From contig CAYLSB010000013.1 of NCBI GenBank assembly GCA_964386005.1, positions 1 to 64,000 of the forward strand: a stretch of DNA of 64,000 bases, given 5' to 3'. This DNA is from FEN-1350 sp964386005 (GTDB lineage Bacteria > Planctomycetota > Phycisphaerae > Sedimentisphaerales > Anaerohalosphaeraceae). The translations under genes and the position numbers were made by a program. The notes beneath the pieces were generated by a model that worked only from the letters and a program-made list of their open reading frames with translations, made no database searches and was not told where the DNA came from. Positions 44,934-54,370 of this stretch are shown here, in pieces (the first letter of the stretch is position 1; the number at the start of each line of letters is the position of its first letter).

Positions 44934-45869
44934 ATGAAAACGATAATCCGAAAGGTTGCCTATTCGATCTGGGTGGTGATTCTTTTTTCCGTTAGCACGC
45001 TGGCGCAGGTTTCGTCCGATCAGGCGGCGAAGATTGAAGCCGCCATTCCGAAAACGGCGCGCGTCGTTCCGCAAAAGTCCCGCACGGTCCTGATCTGGAA
45101 CACGCCTTTCATGGACAAATCCCCGCACAAAGGGTATACGATCCCGCATTCCGAATATGCTTTCCGTCGTATGGGTCAACGTACGGGGGCCTATGATCCG
45201 GTTGTCAGCGACGACATTGCGATGTTGCTCCCTGACAACATCCGTAAATATGATGTCATCGTCCTCAACAACAGTGACGGTCCATGGATTCGCCCGCAGG
45301 AAAAGGATATGGACAAATTCAAAGCCATCGGAACTGATATTGATGCCGTCGAAAAAGTCCTCCGTCAATCGCTTCTGGACTGGGTATCGTCCGGAAAAGG
45401 TATCGTCGCTTTCCACTTTGCCGTTGGTGCCAACACGCACTGGCCCGAGTTCAAGGAATTGCTCGGCGCCGGATATTCCGGACATCCGTGGAACGAGGAA
45501 GTCGGCGTCAAAGTCGAAGACCCCGCTCATCCTCTCGTTGCGGCCTTCGGCGGCAAGGATTTCAGAATAGCCGATGAAATCTTTCAGTTCCGCCAACCCT
45601 ACGACCGTAACAAGCTGAAGATTCTTCTGTCGCTGGATACGAAGAATACCAACATGACCGTTCCCTGGATCGAACGCAAAGACGGTGATTTTGCTCTGGC
45701 CTGGATTCGTTCCCAGGGAAACGGCCGCGTGTTTTATTCGGCGATCGGCCATCGGACGGAAATCTGGTTTAATCCTCAAATCCTGCAATTCTATCTCGAT
45801 GCCGTCCAATTCGCCGCCAGTGATCTTCGGGTGGAAATACAATCCAAACCGGTATCGCAAAATCATTAG
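44934..45869 (+). CDS. second exported ThuA-like protein
   Basis: A 311-residue exported protein with signal peptide MKTIIRKVAYSIWVVILFSV, cleavage near LAQ. The ThuA fold elements are VLIWNTPFMDKSPHKGYTIP near 50, KYDVIVLNNSDGP near 104, GKGIVAFHFAVGANTHWPEF near 153, EDPAHPLVAAF near 189 and GRVFYSAIGHRTE near 264. It is divergent from the first ThuA-like protein, so the pair is probably not a recent duplication. It ends the four-gene cluster. Confidence 0.88.
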   Translation: MKTIIRKVAYSIWVVILFSVSTLAQVSSDQAAKIEAAIPKTARVVPQKSRTVLIWNTPFMDKSPHKGYTIPHSEYAFRRMGQRTGAYDPVVSDDIAMLLPDNIRKYDVIVLNNSDGPWIRPQEKDMDKFKAIGTDIDAVEKVLRQSLLDWVSSGKGIVAFHFAVGANTHWPEFKELLGAGYSGHPWNEEVGVKVEDPAHPLVAAFGGKDFRIADEIFQFRQPYDRNKLKILLSLDTKNTNMTVPWIERKDGDFALAWIRSQGNGRVFYSAIGHRTEIWFNPQILQFYLDAVQFAASDLRVEIQSKPVSQNH

Positions 45870-45890
45870 TTATCACTGCGATATTTCCGT

Positions 45891-46544
45891 TTATTCCTTC
45901 CCGGTCCCGTGTTGTTTCAGGAATTGTTCTGCCTTTTTGATTACCGGCTTTCGTGAATTTGTAAGCTGCCGTTTCACAAACTTCAACACCGCCACTTGAT
46001 CTTTGATCTGATCGAAAAATTGATCGAAGGCATCGATGGCGTGCCCAATCGCGACGTTCCGACACTCCGGGGAAGGTTTTCCGTGTGATTCATATCTTGC
46101 TTTTTCCACCTTGAGAATTTCTTGTACGATTCGTTGAGTCAGGCAGGGTTTGGCTTTCGCAATGTTTACCGAACCGCCTATGATATTGGCTGCGGTAACC
46201 ATGACGGGACCGGTTACAGGAGCGTAATATTCTTTGAACATGGCTTCGAATTGATTTTCCGAATCCACAACGGTAAGGTTGGAAATTATGACGATGGCTC
46301 CCCATTTCAGAAAGCTGTTGTCGCAAACGCTCAATTTCTTAAACACGCTGAAATACGGATAGATCAACTCGGGACACTGTTGGCTGATCAGTCGTAGTAT
46401 TTTCTCATGCCCGAATCGAATGCTGCCCTTTGGAGCCGTTGCGCCTTCGATCAACTGCTCAATACACTGCGGATTTTCAATTGCATAACATGCCACCTTC
46501 GCCGCATCGAAACCCTTCTTGCTGATTTCCTTTACGATATCCAT
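45891..46544 (-). CDS. HEAT-like helical repeat protein, function unknown
   Basis: A 217-residue cytoplasmic protein made of paired amphipathic helices resembling HEAT repeats (for example LRLISQQCPELIYPYFSVFKKL, and FLKWGAIVIISNL). There is no signal peptide, membrane helix or catalytic motif. AGGGCAAGCAG lies upstream of the start. It is convergent with the ThuA-like gene, 21 nt away. Members of such families often act in protein-protein contact; the role here is unknown. Confidence 0.75.
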   Translation of the reverse strand: MDIVKEISKKGFDAAKVACYAIENPQCIEQLIEGATAPKGSIRFGHEKILRLISQQCPELIYPYFSVFKKLSVCDNSFLKWGAIVIISNLTVVDSENQFEAMFKEYYAPVTGPVMVTAANIIGGSVNIAKAKPCLTQRIVQEILKVEKARYESHGKPSPECRNVAIGHAIDAFDQFFDQIKDQVAVLKFVKRQLTNSRKPVIKKAEQFLKQHGTGKE

Positions 46545-46600
46545 ATTCTGCTTGCCCTATAATCTTAATATCGTTGAAGTCCCTCGATCTTGATGTTCGT

Positions 46601-46880
46601 CTAATTTCGATTATCGATGGCTTCGATTCCATTCTTGAGTCCGTCGACGGTAACGTTCCTCAATTCGACATCGTCACAATTCCGCAGTGTGATCCGCGAT
46701 TTCTTCGCCGGCGGTTCATTGGTAATGACGAGGTTCTCGATTCGTACTTGTTTGGTATCCGAGATCTGAACCGTCGCTTAGCTCGACCGCGCCACGGTAA
46801 AAACTTTTATTAAGGCGGATGTTTTTCACGGTCACATATCGAATTCGCTGGCCCGGTATATCATGTATCATAGCTTGTAC
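46601..46880 (-). pseudogene. decayed right-handed beta-helix gene fragment
   Basis: Reading leftward, one frame gives GQRIRYVTVKNIRLNKSFYR then GAVELSDG, ending near 46770. The adjacent frame continues with VQISDTKQVRIENLVITNEPP, RITLRNCDDVELRNVTVDGL and ends at the TAG at 46601-46603. Together they form a continuous beta-helix ladder split by a frameshift, with an in-frame stop upstream near 46880 and no start or signal peptide. It is the 3' remnant of a polysaccharide-active type protein. Confidence 0.5.
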
Positions 46881-47119
46881 GGCGCGAAGTCAAACACCCG
46901 CGGCGCAGAAATACCCTACCCCGGATTTTTCAATCCGTCAAGTATTTGAGCCAGCAATCATAGGCCAGCAATCAGTCCATCAACGCATTTTACTGGGTAT
47001 CGGCTTTTTCCTGAAAACACCCTTTGTTAATAACCGATATATACCAGAGATTGACTTTTGCCGGATTTGGCGTTATCAATTCTGATGATATAATGAGACC
47101 AGGTTTTATTGGACCGTAT

Positions 47120-48007
47120 ATGAAACAGCCCGGATTGATTATCTTTGCCGATCCCAACCGCCAGTATGCCACGGCGGCCATGGAGCAATTTGTCCGTTTT
47201 GTCTCCGGCAAGGCCCGTGTTCTGGCCAACTGTTTCAGTTCATTTTGCTGTTCCGATTTATACCAAGAGGCCGACTTTGCGGTTGTCTTCGGGGGCGACG
47301 GAACGATCCTGGCGGCCGCCAGGGCAATCGCCGATGCCCATCTGCCCGTCATCGGCGTCAATACGGGGAAACTCGGATACCTGGCCGAATTTGCTCTGGA
47401 CGAGTTGGAGCGGCTTTTCGACCGCCTCGTAGCCGATCCCGTGATCGAAAAACGCATGATGCTCCGCTGTACGGTTGCTCGGGGCGGCGAAACCGTTTTT
47501 TCCTCCACGGCCGTCAACGATATGATTATCACCAACGGTCTGCCCTTCAAGCTCATTGAATTGAAGATGTCCGTTCAGAATCAGCCCCTGACCGCTTGCG
47601 TCGGAGACGGATTGATCATCTCTACCCCTACCGGCTCGACCGCCTACAGTCTTTCGGCGGGTGGACCGATCCTCGCTGCGGGATTGGAGGCATTTGTCAT
47701 TACGCCCGTCTGCCCGCACTCGTTGAGTTTTCGACCCATTGTCATCCGGGCGGATTCGGTTGTCCAAATCAATCCCGTTCGAATCAATCCCGGAACAACC
47801 CTGATCCTGGACGGGCAAGTGGAGCACAAAATGACGTCTTCCGACGTAGTATCTATCAGACGGCATAGCGGCAGTTTTTCCGTCGTGAATAATCCCATGC
47901 GCACCCAGTGGGATACGCTCGCTGGAAAGCTCAAATGGGCCGAAAAACCTACTTATTCTCCGGTGGAAGATTCTTCTCACGAGGATATGGATTCAGATTC
48001 CAGGTGA
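47120..48007 (+). CDS. nadK: NAD kinase
   Basis: A 295-residue ATP/polyphosphate NAD kinase that makes NADP. The GGDGTIL motif is at 58-64, with NTGKLGYLAEF, AVNDMIITNG near 133, and the glycine-rich GDGLIISTPTGSTAYSLSAGGP near 159-180. I begin at the ATG at 47120, where homology starts (GLIIFADPN); in-frame ATGs at 47093 and 47024 are possible and none has a strong ribosome-binding site. The last 30 residues are an acidic tail. It heads a three-gene operon with the TPR-like protein and the helicase. Confidence 0.94.
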   Translation: MKQPGLIIFADPNRQYATAAMEQFVRFVSGKARVLANCFSSFCCSDLYQEADFAVVFGGDGTILAAARAIADAHLPVIGVNTGKLGYLAEFALDELERLFDRLVADPVIEKRMMLRCTVARGGETVFSSTAVNDMIITNGLPFKLIELKMSVQNQPLTACVGDGLIISTPTGSTAYSLSAGGPILAAGLEAFVITPVCPHSLSFRPIVIRADSVVQINPVRINPGTTLILDGQVEHKMTSSDVVSIRRHSGSFSVVNNPMRTQWDTLAGKLKWAEKPTYSPVEDSSHEDMDSDSR

Positions 48008-48012
48008 ACTTC

Positions 48013-49578
48013 ATGAAAATAAATTATCATGCCATTCTGATCGTTTCGCTTGCCTTTATGGTGTCAGCTCAACGAGCCACAAATCCCTATACAACCCCCC
48101 AGAGCGAGGGGCCCAATGTTATGTTGCCCATCGGAAGAAATCCGACCAGCGTGCCCCCGGACGACTCGGTCCCCACTCCACGACCTCGCGTCAACGCAGG
48201 TAATGATATCGTTACGGGTAATGTCGCCGGCGGACGGGAATTCCGCGGCGCCCTCCCGTACACCCCCAGCACCCAACTCGGCGCCGGATTGTCCGATACC
48301 GGGTCGGCCGATGTCCGTTCCTTTCTCCGTCGTTCCGCCGGGATGCCCACCACTCGCAGCAGTATTGGCCAGCCCTATTATGATCCATCGCAGACGGTGA
48401 CCAGTATTCGTCGCGGGGAGTTGTCGGGTCTGTCGCGTCCGCAGGTTACTTTCCCCGGCGGTTCAGGCCGTTTCTCCATTCCCCGGCTTTCCGAAATAGA
48501 ACAGATGACTCAGCCCCAGCGTCCGACATGGCTCGAAACCACCGAGATCGAAGCGGCCATCCAACAGCAGATGGGGCTCCGTGAACTGGCCCTGATAAAG
48601 GACCAATTCAAACAGCTTGATCCCGTCCAGCGAGATCGTCTCGATCCGCGGATTCGCGAATTGCTTGATGAGTTCACAGAGCCGGAAGATCGACAAATTC
48701 CGAGAGATCGGACTTTTGATGAATCCCTTCAGCCGGTTCGCCCCGACAAACCCGCCGATCCCCAGGCGATCAGCGAGGTGGAACAACTCCGGATCCAGAA
48801 AGATCTCTTTGAGCAGATGCGAAGAGATCTGGAACAGCTCCTTGAATCCGATGTCGGTATCAAACCCAAGCCCGATCCGGCCGGAAAGATCCCCCTATCG
48901 GATACGCCCAATTCGAAAACTTCGACCGGTCGAACCGTCGATGCAACGAAAACCGCCGATACGCCTCCGGGAACCTCGACCGACTCCCCAAACCGCATTT
49001 CGACGAAGATCGATATGGCGCGGATGCGCCGGCTTCTGGGTTCTCATGAGAATTTCCAGTCTCTTGCGGTCGCCAAGTCCTCCGAATATGCCCAACAAGC
49101 CGACGAATTCATGGCCAAAGAACAATACTATAAAGCCGCCGACAACTATACCCTCGCGGCGATCTGGAGAAACGATGATCCGCAGATTCACCTCAAAAAG
49201 GCGTTCGCTCTTCTGGCGGCGGGATCGTATCTCAGCAGCGCGCAGGCCCTGCAGACGGCCGTGATTCTCCAACCCGAACTGGCGGGGGAAAAGTCTCAAA
49301 CCCTGGCGGCGCTGCTCCGAAAACCGATGGCGGAAACGCAATACGATAAGACCACACTCGGCGATAACCGGATGAAGGAAATGGGCATCTGGCAGGAACG
49401 GAGCGACTCGGGCATGTTGGCCTTTCTCATGGCTTATGTGTATTGGCAGCAAAATCTTCCCTCCAAAGGACGGGATGCCCTCATGATTGCCGAGGAGAAA
49501 TATCCCGACGATCCCGCTGTATTGGCCCTTCGTGCGGTTCTTCGGCCTGAGAAAAAACCGGCCGGGGATAAACCTTGA
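48013..49578 (+). CDS. exported TPR-like protein, function unknown
   Basis: A 521-residue protein starting five nt after the nadK stop, with AGGTGA upstream. Residues 1-20 (MKINYHAILIVSLAFMVSAQ) are a probable signal peptide. The next 300 residues are Pro/Arg/Asp-rich and largely disordered, with a helical part at about 180-290. The C-terminal 150 residues (about 365-510) are helical repeats of TPR type: AQQADEFMAKEQYYKAADNY, ALLAAGSYLSSAQALQTAV and AYVYWQQNLPSKGRDALMIA. It may be a periplasmic scaffold; no function can be given. Confidence 0.75.
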   Translation: MKINYHAILIVSLAFMVSAQRATNPYTTPQSEGPNVMLPIGRNPTSVPPDDSVPTPRPRVNAGNDIVTGNVAGGREFRGALPYTPSTQLGAGLSDTGSADVRSFLRRSAGMPTTRSSIGQPYYDPSQTVTSIRRGELSGLSRPQVTFPGGSGRFSIPRLSEIEQMTQPQRPTWLETTEIEAAIQQQMGLRELALIKDQFKQLDPVQRDRLDPRIRELLDEFTEPEDRQIPRDRTFDESLQPVRPDKPADPQAISEVEQLRIQKDLFEQMRRDLEQLLESDVGIKPKPDPAGKIPLSDTPNSKTSTGRTVDATKTADTPPGTSTDSPNRISTKIDMARMRRLLGSHENFQSLAVAKSSEYAQQADEFMAKEQYYKAADNYTLAAIWRNDDPQIHLKKAFALLAAGSYLSSAQALQTAVILQPELAGEKSQTLAALLRKPMAETQYDKTTLGDNRMKEMGIWQERSDSGMLAFLMAYVYWQQNLPSKGRDALMIAEEKYPDDPAVLALRAVLRPEKKPAGDKP

Positions 49579-51566
49579 TCGCCACCCCCGAAAAAAAACC
49601 ACCCAAGCCCAGACCTCTTGATCTCCGCGAAATTCTTGGCCCGGACGGACCTCTGGCCGGTTCACTCGGAGAATACGAGGTTCGGCCTCAACAGCTCGAA
49701 ATGGCTGTGGCCGTCCAAACAGCGCTCGATCATTCGCATCATCTTGCCGTTGAAGCGGGTACGGGCATCGGAAAAAGTTTTGCCTATCTCATTGCCGCCA
49801 TCGACTTCGCCCGGCGGAACAAAAAACGCGTTCTCATCAGCACCTTCACCATTACCCTTCAGCAACAACTCATCAACAAGGATATCCCGTTCCTCACGCA
49901 GGTACTCCCGATCGACTTTTCGGCGTGTCTGGCCAAAGGCCGCAACAACTACCTCTGTCGCCGTCGTCTCGAATACGCCCTTCGAAATCCGCGAAGTCTG
50001 TTTGACGATCAGGCCGACCAGGTGGCTTCGATCGCCGCGTGGGCCGGCAAAACCTCCGACGGATCGCTCAGCGATCTGCCGTTTGTTCCCTCGCCGCAGG
50101 CGTGGGACGCGGTCATGAGCGAGCACGGCAATTGTCGCGGCCGAAAGTGCGGATTCTTCAACGACTGTTTTTACTGGAAATCGCGCCGGTTGCTGAAAAC
50201 CGCCGATCTCATCATCGCCAATCACGCGTTGCTGTTCAGCGATCTAATCCTTCGGGAAAGTTCGCCGGGATTGTTGCCCGATTATGCCGCCGTGATCCTT
50301 GACGAAGCCCACAACATCGAGCACGTCGCCGAAGATCACTTCGGCATCGACATTACAAATTACACATTTACACATCTATTAAATCGGTTATACAGTCGTC
50401 GGAGCCGCAAGGGGCTTTTATCTCAACCGGATTCCGCCGAAGCCCGTCCGGCTGTGGCCGAACTGGAGCGGTCGGCCAGGGTTTTCTTCGTGCAGGTGCA
50501 GGCCTGGTATCAGCACGCCGAATCCGAAACCAACGGCCGCTGCCCGCCGGAGTTTGTTGAGGACAATATTACCGAATCCGTCCGTAATCTTCGTCTGGCT
50601 CTTTCACGCGTTCAGAAAAAATTGCCGGATGAAGATGACCAATTCGAATTTGCACGGTATATCCTTCGGCTTGGAGAGATTGAATCGCAACTGAAACAAT
50701 TTCTCACGCAACCCGACAACAGCCATGTGTATTGGGTGGAAATCTCCGGCCCGGCGTCGCGGCGGATCGCCCTTCGTTCGGCGCCGGTCGATGTCGCTCC
50801 GTTAATCAAACAGACGCTCTTTGACAAGACCGCTTCCGTTGTTTCCACGAGTGCGACGTTGTCCGTCGGCGGAAACGAGAAGGAAGCATTCACGTTTTTC
50901 GCCCGGCGCGTCGGGCTGGAATCGTTCGTTTCGCTGCAGTTGGGATCGCCGTTTGATTATCCATTGCAGGTTACGTTATATCTCGAGGCGGGTTTACCGA
51001 ATCCGGAATCCAGCGAGTTTGAGGCGTCCGCGGTGAAGGCGATGGAAAAATATCTGCGATTGACCGACGGGCACGCGTTTGTGCTTTTCACCAGCTATGC
51101 CATGCTGAACCGTACGGCCGATACGATGCGAGATTTCTTTGCCAAGCAGGGTATCGAATTGCTCTGCCAGGGTTCGGGAATCGATCGGGCGGTTCTGTTG
51201 GAGCGGTTCAAAAACGATTCTCGGAGCGTTTTGTTCGGCACGGATAGTTTCTGGCAAGGGGTGGATGTGCCCGGCGATGCGTTGACGAATGTGATCATCG
51301 TGCGACTTCCGTTTGCGGTTCCATCCCATCCGCTGATCCAGGGGAAAATCGAGCATATTCGCGAATCCGGCGAAAATCCATTCGCCACATTTCAGCTTCC
51401 AACCGCCATTATCAAGTTTAAGCAGGGATTTGGGCGGCTGATTCGCAAGAAAACGGATCGGGGCATCGTGGCCGTGCTGGATTCCCGGATCATTCAGCGA
51501 CCCTATGGACGTCTGTTTCTGGCCGCGATTCCAAAGTGTAAAATCGAGATTGTATCGGACGATTGA
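49575..51566 (+). CDS. DinG/XPD-type ATP-dependent DNA helicase
   Basis: A 663-residue superfamily 2 helicase. Walker A AGTGIGKS is at 61-68, preceded by a Q-motif-like YEVRPQQLEMA. Cysteines near 117, 127, 187, 192 and 198 fit an iron-sulfur-cluster insertion. DEAH is near 241-246 (LDEAHNIEH). The C-terminal motifs are GTDSFWQGVDVPGDAL near 557 and KQGFGRLIRKKTDRG near 617. It unwinds 5' to 3' and may act on R-loops or damaged forks. The start is a TTG overlapping the previous stop as TTGA, indicating translational coupling. Confidence 0.9.
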   Translation: MIATPEKKPPKPRPLDLREILGPDGPLAGSLGEYEVRPQQLEMAVAVQTALDHSHHLAVEAGTGIGKSFAYLIAAIDFARRNKKRVLISTFTITLQQQLINKDIPFLTQVLPIDFSACLAKGRNNYLCRRRLEYALRNPRSLFDDQADQVASIAAWAGKTSDGSLSDLPFVPSPQAWDAVMSEHGNCRGRKCGFFNDCFYWKSRRLLKTADLIIANHALLFSDLILRESSPGLLPDYAAVILDEAHNIEHVAEDHFGIDITNYTFTHLLNRLYSRRSRKGLLSQPDSAEARPAVAELERSARVFFVQVQAWYQHAESETNGRCPPEFVEDNITESVRNLRLALSRVQKKLPDEDDQFEFARYILRLGEIESQLKQFLTQPDNSHVYWVEISGPASRRIALRSAPVDVAPLIKQTLFDKTASVVSTSATLSVGGNEKEAFTFFARRVGLESFVSLQLGSPFDYPLQVTLYLEAGLPNPESSEFEASAVKAMEKYLRLTDGHAFVLFTSYAMLNRTADTMRDFFAKQGIELLCQGSGIDRAVLLERFKNDSRSVLFGTDSFWQGVDVPGDALTNVIIVRLPFAVPSHPLIQGKIEHIRESGENPFATFQLPTAIIKFKQGFGRLIRKKTDRGIVAVLDSRIIQRPYGRLFLAAIPKCKIEIVSDD

Positions 51567-51698
51567 ATTTCGGGCCTGTTCGGCCGTTTTCTTTGTGAAA
51601 TAGTGCCCAAGAACAGCAACGATTCGGCCGATATCGAGGATGAGATTCTGTTAATTTGTCCGCGGTTACGATGTTCATAAGGTTGTTGGATAACGGCG

Positions 51699-52175
51699 AT
51701 GGCCAGGTTGAAGGTTCAGTTGAAACAATTTGGTATCGGTTTTTCGCTAATTGAATTGTTGATCGTTGTCTCGATCATCGGGATTTTGGCGGCGATCATA
51801 ATGCCCGAGTTTCAGGATCAAAGCAAGGAAGCCGCCGAGACGTCCGTGAAAGACAATCTTCGAATCCTGCGTAAAACGATAGATTTATACGCGATTCAGC
51901 ACAACGGGGTCGCACCGGGATATCCGGGAAACGATCCGACGGGAACTCCGGACGAGGCGACCCTTAAGGCCCAGCTCCAGGCGGGGAACTTTTTTAATCA
52001 ATTTCCGGAAAACTCGCTGAACCAACTAACCAGCGTCAACGTCATTCCCAATGGCACGGCCTTTCCCGCGGCCGCAACGGGCGGGTTCGGCTGGGTGTAT
52101 CAACCCAAGACGAAAAACATTCGCGTGGATGTCGTCGGAAACGATTCCAGAGGAAATAGCTATTTCAGCTATTGA
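51699..52175 (+). CDS. type IV pilin/GspG-like pseudopilin, isolated
   Basis: A 158-residue protein with a canonical prepilin site G|FSLIELLIVVSIIGILAAI at about 13-32 and a helix running through EFQDQSKEAAETSVKDNLR, then a short beta domain with GFGWVYQPKTKNIRVD. It resembles planctomycete pilin-like proteins. It lies far from the gsp operon and follows the helicase by about 130 nt. It could be an extra pseudopilin or pilus subunit. Confidence 0.85.
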   Translation: MARLKVQLKQFGIGFSLIELLIVVSIIGILAAIIMPEFQDQSKEAAETSVKDNLRILRKTIDLYAIQHNGVAPGYPGNDPTGTPDEATLKAQLQAGNFFNQFPENSLNQLTSVNVIPNGTAFPAAATGGFGWVYQPKTKNIRVDVVGNDSRGNSYFSY

Positions 52176-52324
52176 GTCTCATTATCTTCCCGAAAAGCTC
52201 GATTCGGCGTTTTCGCTATCGCGGGAATGACAATAGAAATAAGACCCTACCTTTATCCCTGCGATTGAAACGTTTCTCTACGGAAGATATTCCCTCCATA
52301 GAATCTCTGACGCCTTTGTCTATT

Positions 52325-52849
52325 TTACGAAATTCGGCTTCTCCGACGGAGAACAATCGCGCCAAGACCAAGAATCGTCAAGGTTATCGGTTCGGGGATC
52401 TGATGAATTTCCACGCCATGGATCATTTCAAAATTCATATCGAACAGGTCGATCGATACATCACCCAGACCCGTGCAGCGAAACCCGAACTCGCCCATAA
52501 TTTCATCGGTTGGTTCGATCACAGGTGCACCCGGCCACATCCAGCCGCGTGCAATACCCTCGACTTCAATATATTCCCAGCCCCAGGTGTTAATGAGATG
52601 TCCAGGGATAATGCCCCCAGGTTGAATATTCGGCAGGATCCATTCGCCGGGGTCGTTCCAGGGGATCATCAGGAATAATTGGTCGATGGGGGCGCTGGAA
52701 TCGTTGACGACGCCGATCGTGAGTTCGTCATCGATACGGATGGTCGTCTCGCCGATGGGATTGCCGTCGATGGCCAGAATCACTCCTGCGCCTGCCGTGG
52801 CGGCTAAAGAAAGAAGACAGGTCGCGTTTAGCATCATTTTGGATTTCAT
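52325..52849 (-). CDS. PEP-CTERM anchored exported protein
   Basis: A 174-residue protein with a signal peptide (MLNATCLLSLAATAGAG) and a PEP-CTERM sorting tail: IPEPITLTILGLGAIVLRRRS, that is the Pro-Glu-Pro motif, a hydrophobic helix and a basic cluster. An exosortase would process it. The middle is a beta-rich domain without recognised function (LTIGVVNDSSAPIDQLFLMI). GGAGG before the ATG at 52849 decides the start; upstream in-frame codons to 52915 are not used. A sister gene is at 55599. Confidence 0.85.
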   Translation of the reverse strand: MKSKMMLNATCLLSLAATAGAGVILAIDGNPIGETTIRIDDELTIGVVNDSSAPIDQLFLMIPWNDPGEWILPNIQPGGIIPGHLINTWGWEYIEVEGIARGWMWPGAPVIEPTDEIMGEFGFRCTGLGDVSIDLFDMNFEMIHGVEIHQIPEPITLTILGLGAIVLRRRSRIS

Positions 52850-52911
52850 CTTTTCCTCCGATTGTCTGATTATGTCGTTGTTCACAGTCGTACAACGGTC
52901 GTCGGTTTCGA

Positions 52912-53508
52912 TCATGGATTCACAAAGAAATTATAATGGCCCGTATCCATACAATCGGGCACGCCGGGTCCGCGAGGAGGTTCCTTGAGCTGCCAATACT
53001 TGATCAGAATGTTGAGATCGCCGGGGCCCACCCGCCAGAATCCAATAATAATGTTTCCCTGTTCCCGACGGTCAAAGTCGGCACAGATCGCATCCCCCCA
53101 GATGCCGGGGCCCTTGGGGGGTTCCTTGATATACCATGCGGAAATCAGTACGTTCAGATCATTTGAAAATACATACGTATGACCTGACATACTTCCCTGC
53201 CATTTTCCGTCTGCATCGCCGCGGCAGTTTCGAGGAAAACACCAACAGGCGGGCTTGCCGAACATAAGCCAATCGTTGTAGAAGAATGCGGTGGATTTGA
53301 CACAATCGGTCTCGGGATCGTCCGAAGCGGGGATAAGCATGGTTTCATCATTTGCATCCTCCCGGGTCATGGAGAGGGACTGGAAATCGGTCAGAGGCAA
53401 AATGAGAAATGACTCCAACGGAGAATTCAACATAGGGTAACTTACTTGTTGAGCCATTGCCAGGCAAGAAATGATACCAACACCCATCATCGCCAATACG
53501 TTTTTCAT
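52912..53508 (-). CDS. exported protein with tandem dockerin-like modules
   Basis: A 198-residue protein with a signal peptide (VLAMMGVGIISCLAMAQQ). After a short unique region (about 25-75) comes a CWCFPRNCRGDADG segment, then two EF-hand-like modules: HTYVFSNDLNVLISAW with KEPPKGPGI, and ADFDRREQGN with GDLNILIKYWQLKEPP, ending GVPDC. The Asp-rich loops should bind calcium. The same architecture ends the protein at 56206-57156. AGGAG precedes the start. It is probably a cell-surface or matrix component; its partner is unknown. Confidence 0.82.
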   Translation of the reverse strand: MKNVLAMMGVGIISCLAMAQQVSYPMLNSPLESFLILPLTDFQSLSMTREDANDETMLIPASDDPETDCVKSTAFFYNDWLMFGKPACWCFPRNCRGDADGKWQGSMSGHTYVFSNDLNVLISAWYIKEPPKGPGIWGDAICADFDRREQGNIIIGFWRVGPGDLNILIKYWQLKEPPRGPGVPDCMDTGHYNFFVNP

Positions 53509-53686
53509 TGCGGGTCTCCTATCCGCTGACCAACCTCGCTCTTAATCCTCCAAGCAGTTATCTTGAACTACAACGATAATTATAACCTTCTTCCGGCTAT
53601 AGTCAAGAGGGTACATCGATTTTTATTGGAGGGATTTATGGGGGAAAAGAAGATATTTTGTTCGGATGATATCCGTCTGTTTCATT

Positions 53687-53710
53687 GGGGCGAATGCCAT
53701 TCGCCGCCAC
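53687..53710. repeat. degenerate half of the 59-bp palindromic unit
   Basis: ggggcgaatgccattcgccgccac has the form of the right arm of the 59-bp units (an inverted repeat around a short loop, GC-rich ends) with several substitutions. It lies 13 nt before the first complete unit and suggests an older decayed copy. Confidence 0.45.
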
Positions 53711-53723
53711 ATTCAAAATATCC

Positions 53724-53782
53724 GTAGGGGCACACGGTGTGTGCCCGATTGTCTTCATGGGGCGGACGCCGTCCGCCCCTAC
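53724..53782. repeat. REPIN-like 59-bp unit 1
   Basis: It begins GTAGGGGC and ends GCCCCTAC, so both strands start with GTAG. The left hairpin is GGGCACAC-GGT-GTGTGCCC and the right is GGGGCGGAC-GCC-GTCCGCCCC, joined by gattgtcttcat. The last base abuts the stop codon of the lipoprotein gene at 53783. The GTAG head plus hairpin is the hallmark of REPs mobilised by RAYT transposases. Confidence 0.85.
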
Positions 53783-54358
53783 TTATTGCGATTCCTGATG
53801 GGTAAAGGTGATTTCGCCCATATTCTGTTCATCATCTTCGACGGGAAGAGGAACCTGGCTTTGGGTATCAGTACTGACGGTGTATTGGGGCTGGGAGATC
53901 CATTCGGCGGTCCATGTTTTTCCATCCTTGGAGATACGGCCGACAAAGATATCCCGGCTTTTTCCCTCGACGATATCCGCCCCCTTGACGAACGTAAATT
54001 TATTGAGAACGATCTCTACGGCCAGTTCACGGATAGAACGGGTGTATTGAACGGACCATGTTCCGGCCTCGACCAGACCCATGCCTTCTTCAACGAGAGG
54101 AACCTGTGTGATCTGGCCGGGCTTGGCGGGGACGCGGCCGATCGTCATAATTCCCACAGCAATGGAACCGTCGGCATTCAAGAGAAGTTCCCATCCCTCG
54201 CGGTCGGCGATCCAGATGCCGGCCAACTCCGCGGGGAAAGTACCGCCTTCGGTAAGAAGAATATCGGTGCTGTTAATCGTCTGGCGGATAGGTTTGGCAC
54301 AACCGGGAAGAACAACCAGAGCCAGTATCATTGTTACAACCAATCGGCTTGAAATCAT
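53783..54358 (-). CDS. small lipoprotein bracketed by palindromic units
   Basis: A 191-residue protein with a lipoprotein signal (MISSRLVVTMILALVVLPGC, lipobox LPGC near 17-20). The mature part is a beta-rich single domain with a lipocalin-like feel: GIWIADREGWELLLNADGS, GTWSVQYTRSIRELAVEIVL, SKDGKTWTAEWI. No enzymatic motif is seen. GGAG eight bases before the ATG at 54358 sets the start, and that GGAG touches the end of a 59-bp unit. The stop codon is adjacent to another unit. Function unknown. Confidence 0.75.
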   Translation of the reverse strand: MISSRLVVTMILALVVLPGCAKPIRQTINSTDILLTEGGTFPAELAGIWIADREGWELLLNADGSIAVGIMTIGRVPAKPGQITQVPLVEEGMGLVEAGTWSVQYTRSIRELAVEIVLNKFTFVKGADIVEGKSRDIFVGRISKDGKTWTAEWISQPQYTVSTDTQSQVPLPVEDDEQNMGEITFTHQESQ

Positions 54359-54370
54359 CTTATCATCTCC

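Noticed and set aside
46574..46813. 79-residue plus-strand frame
   Set aside because: The opposite strand reads as a beta-helix remnant with far better protein character.
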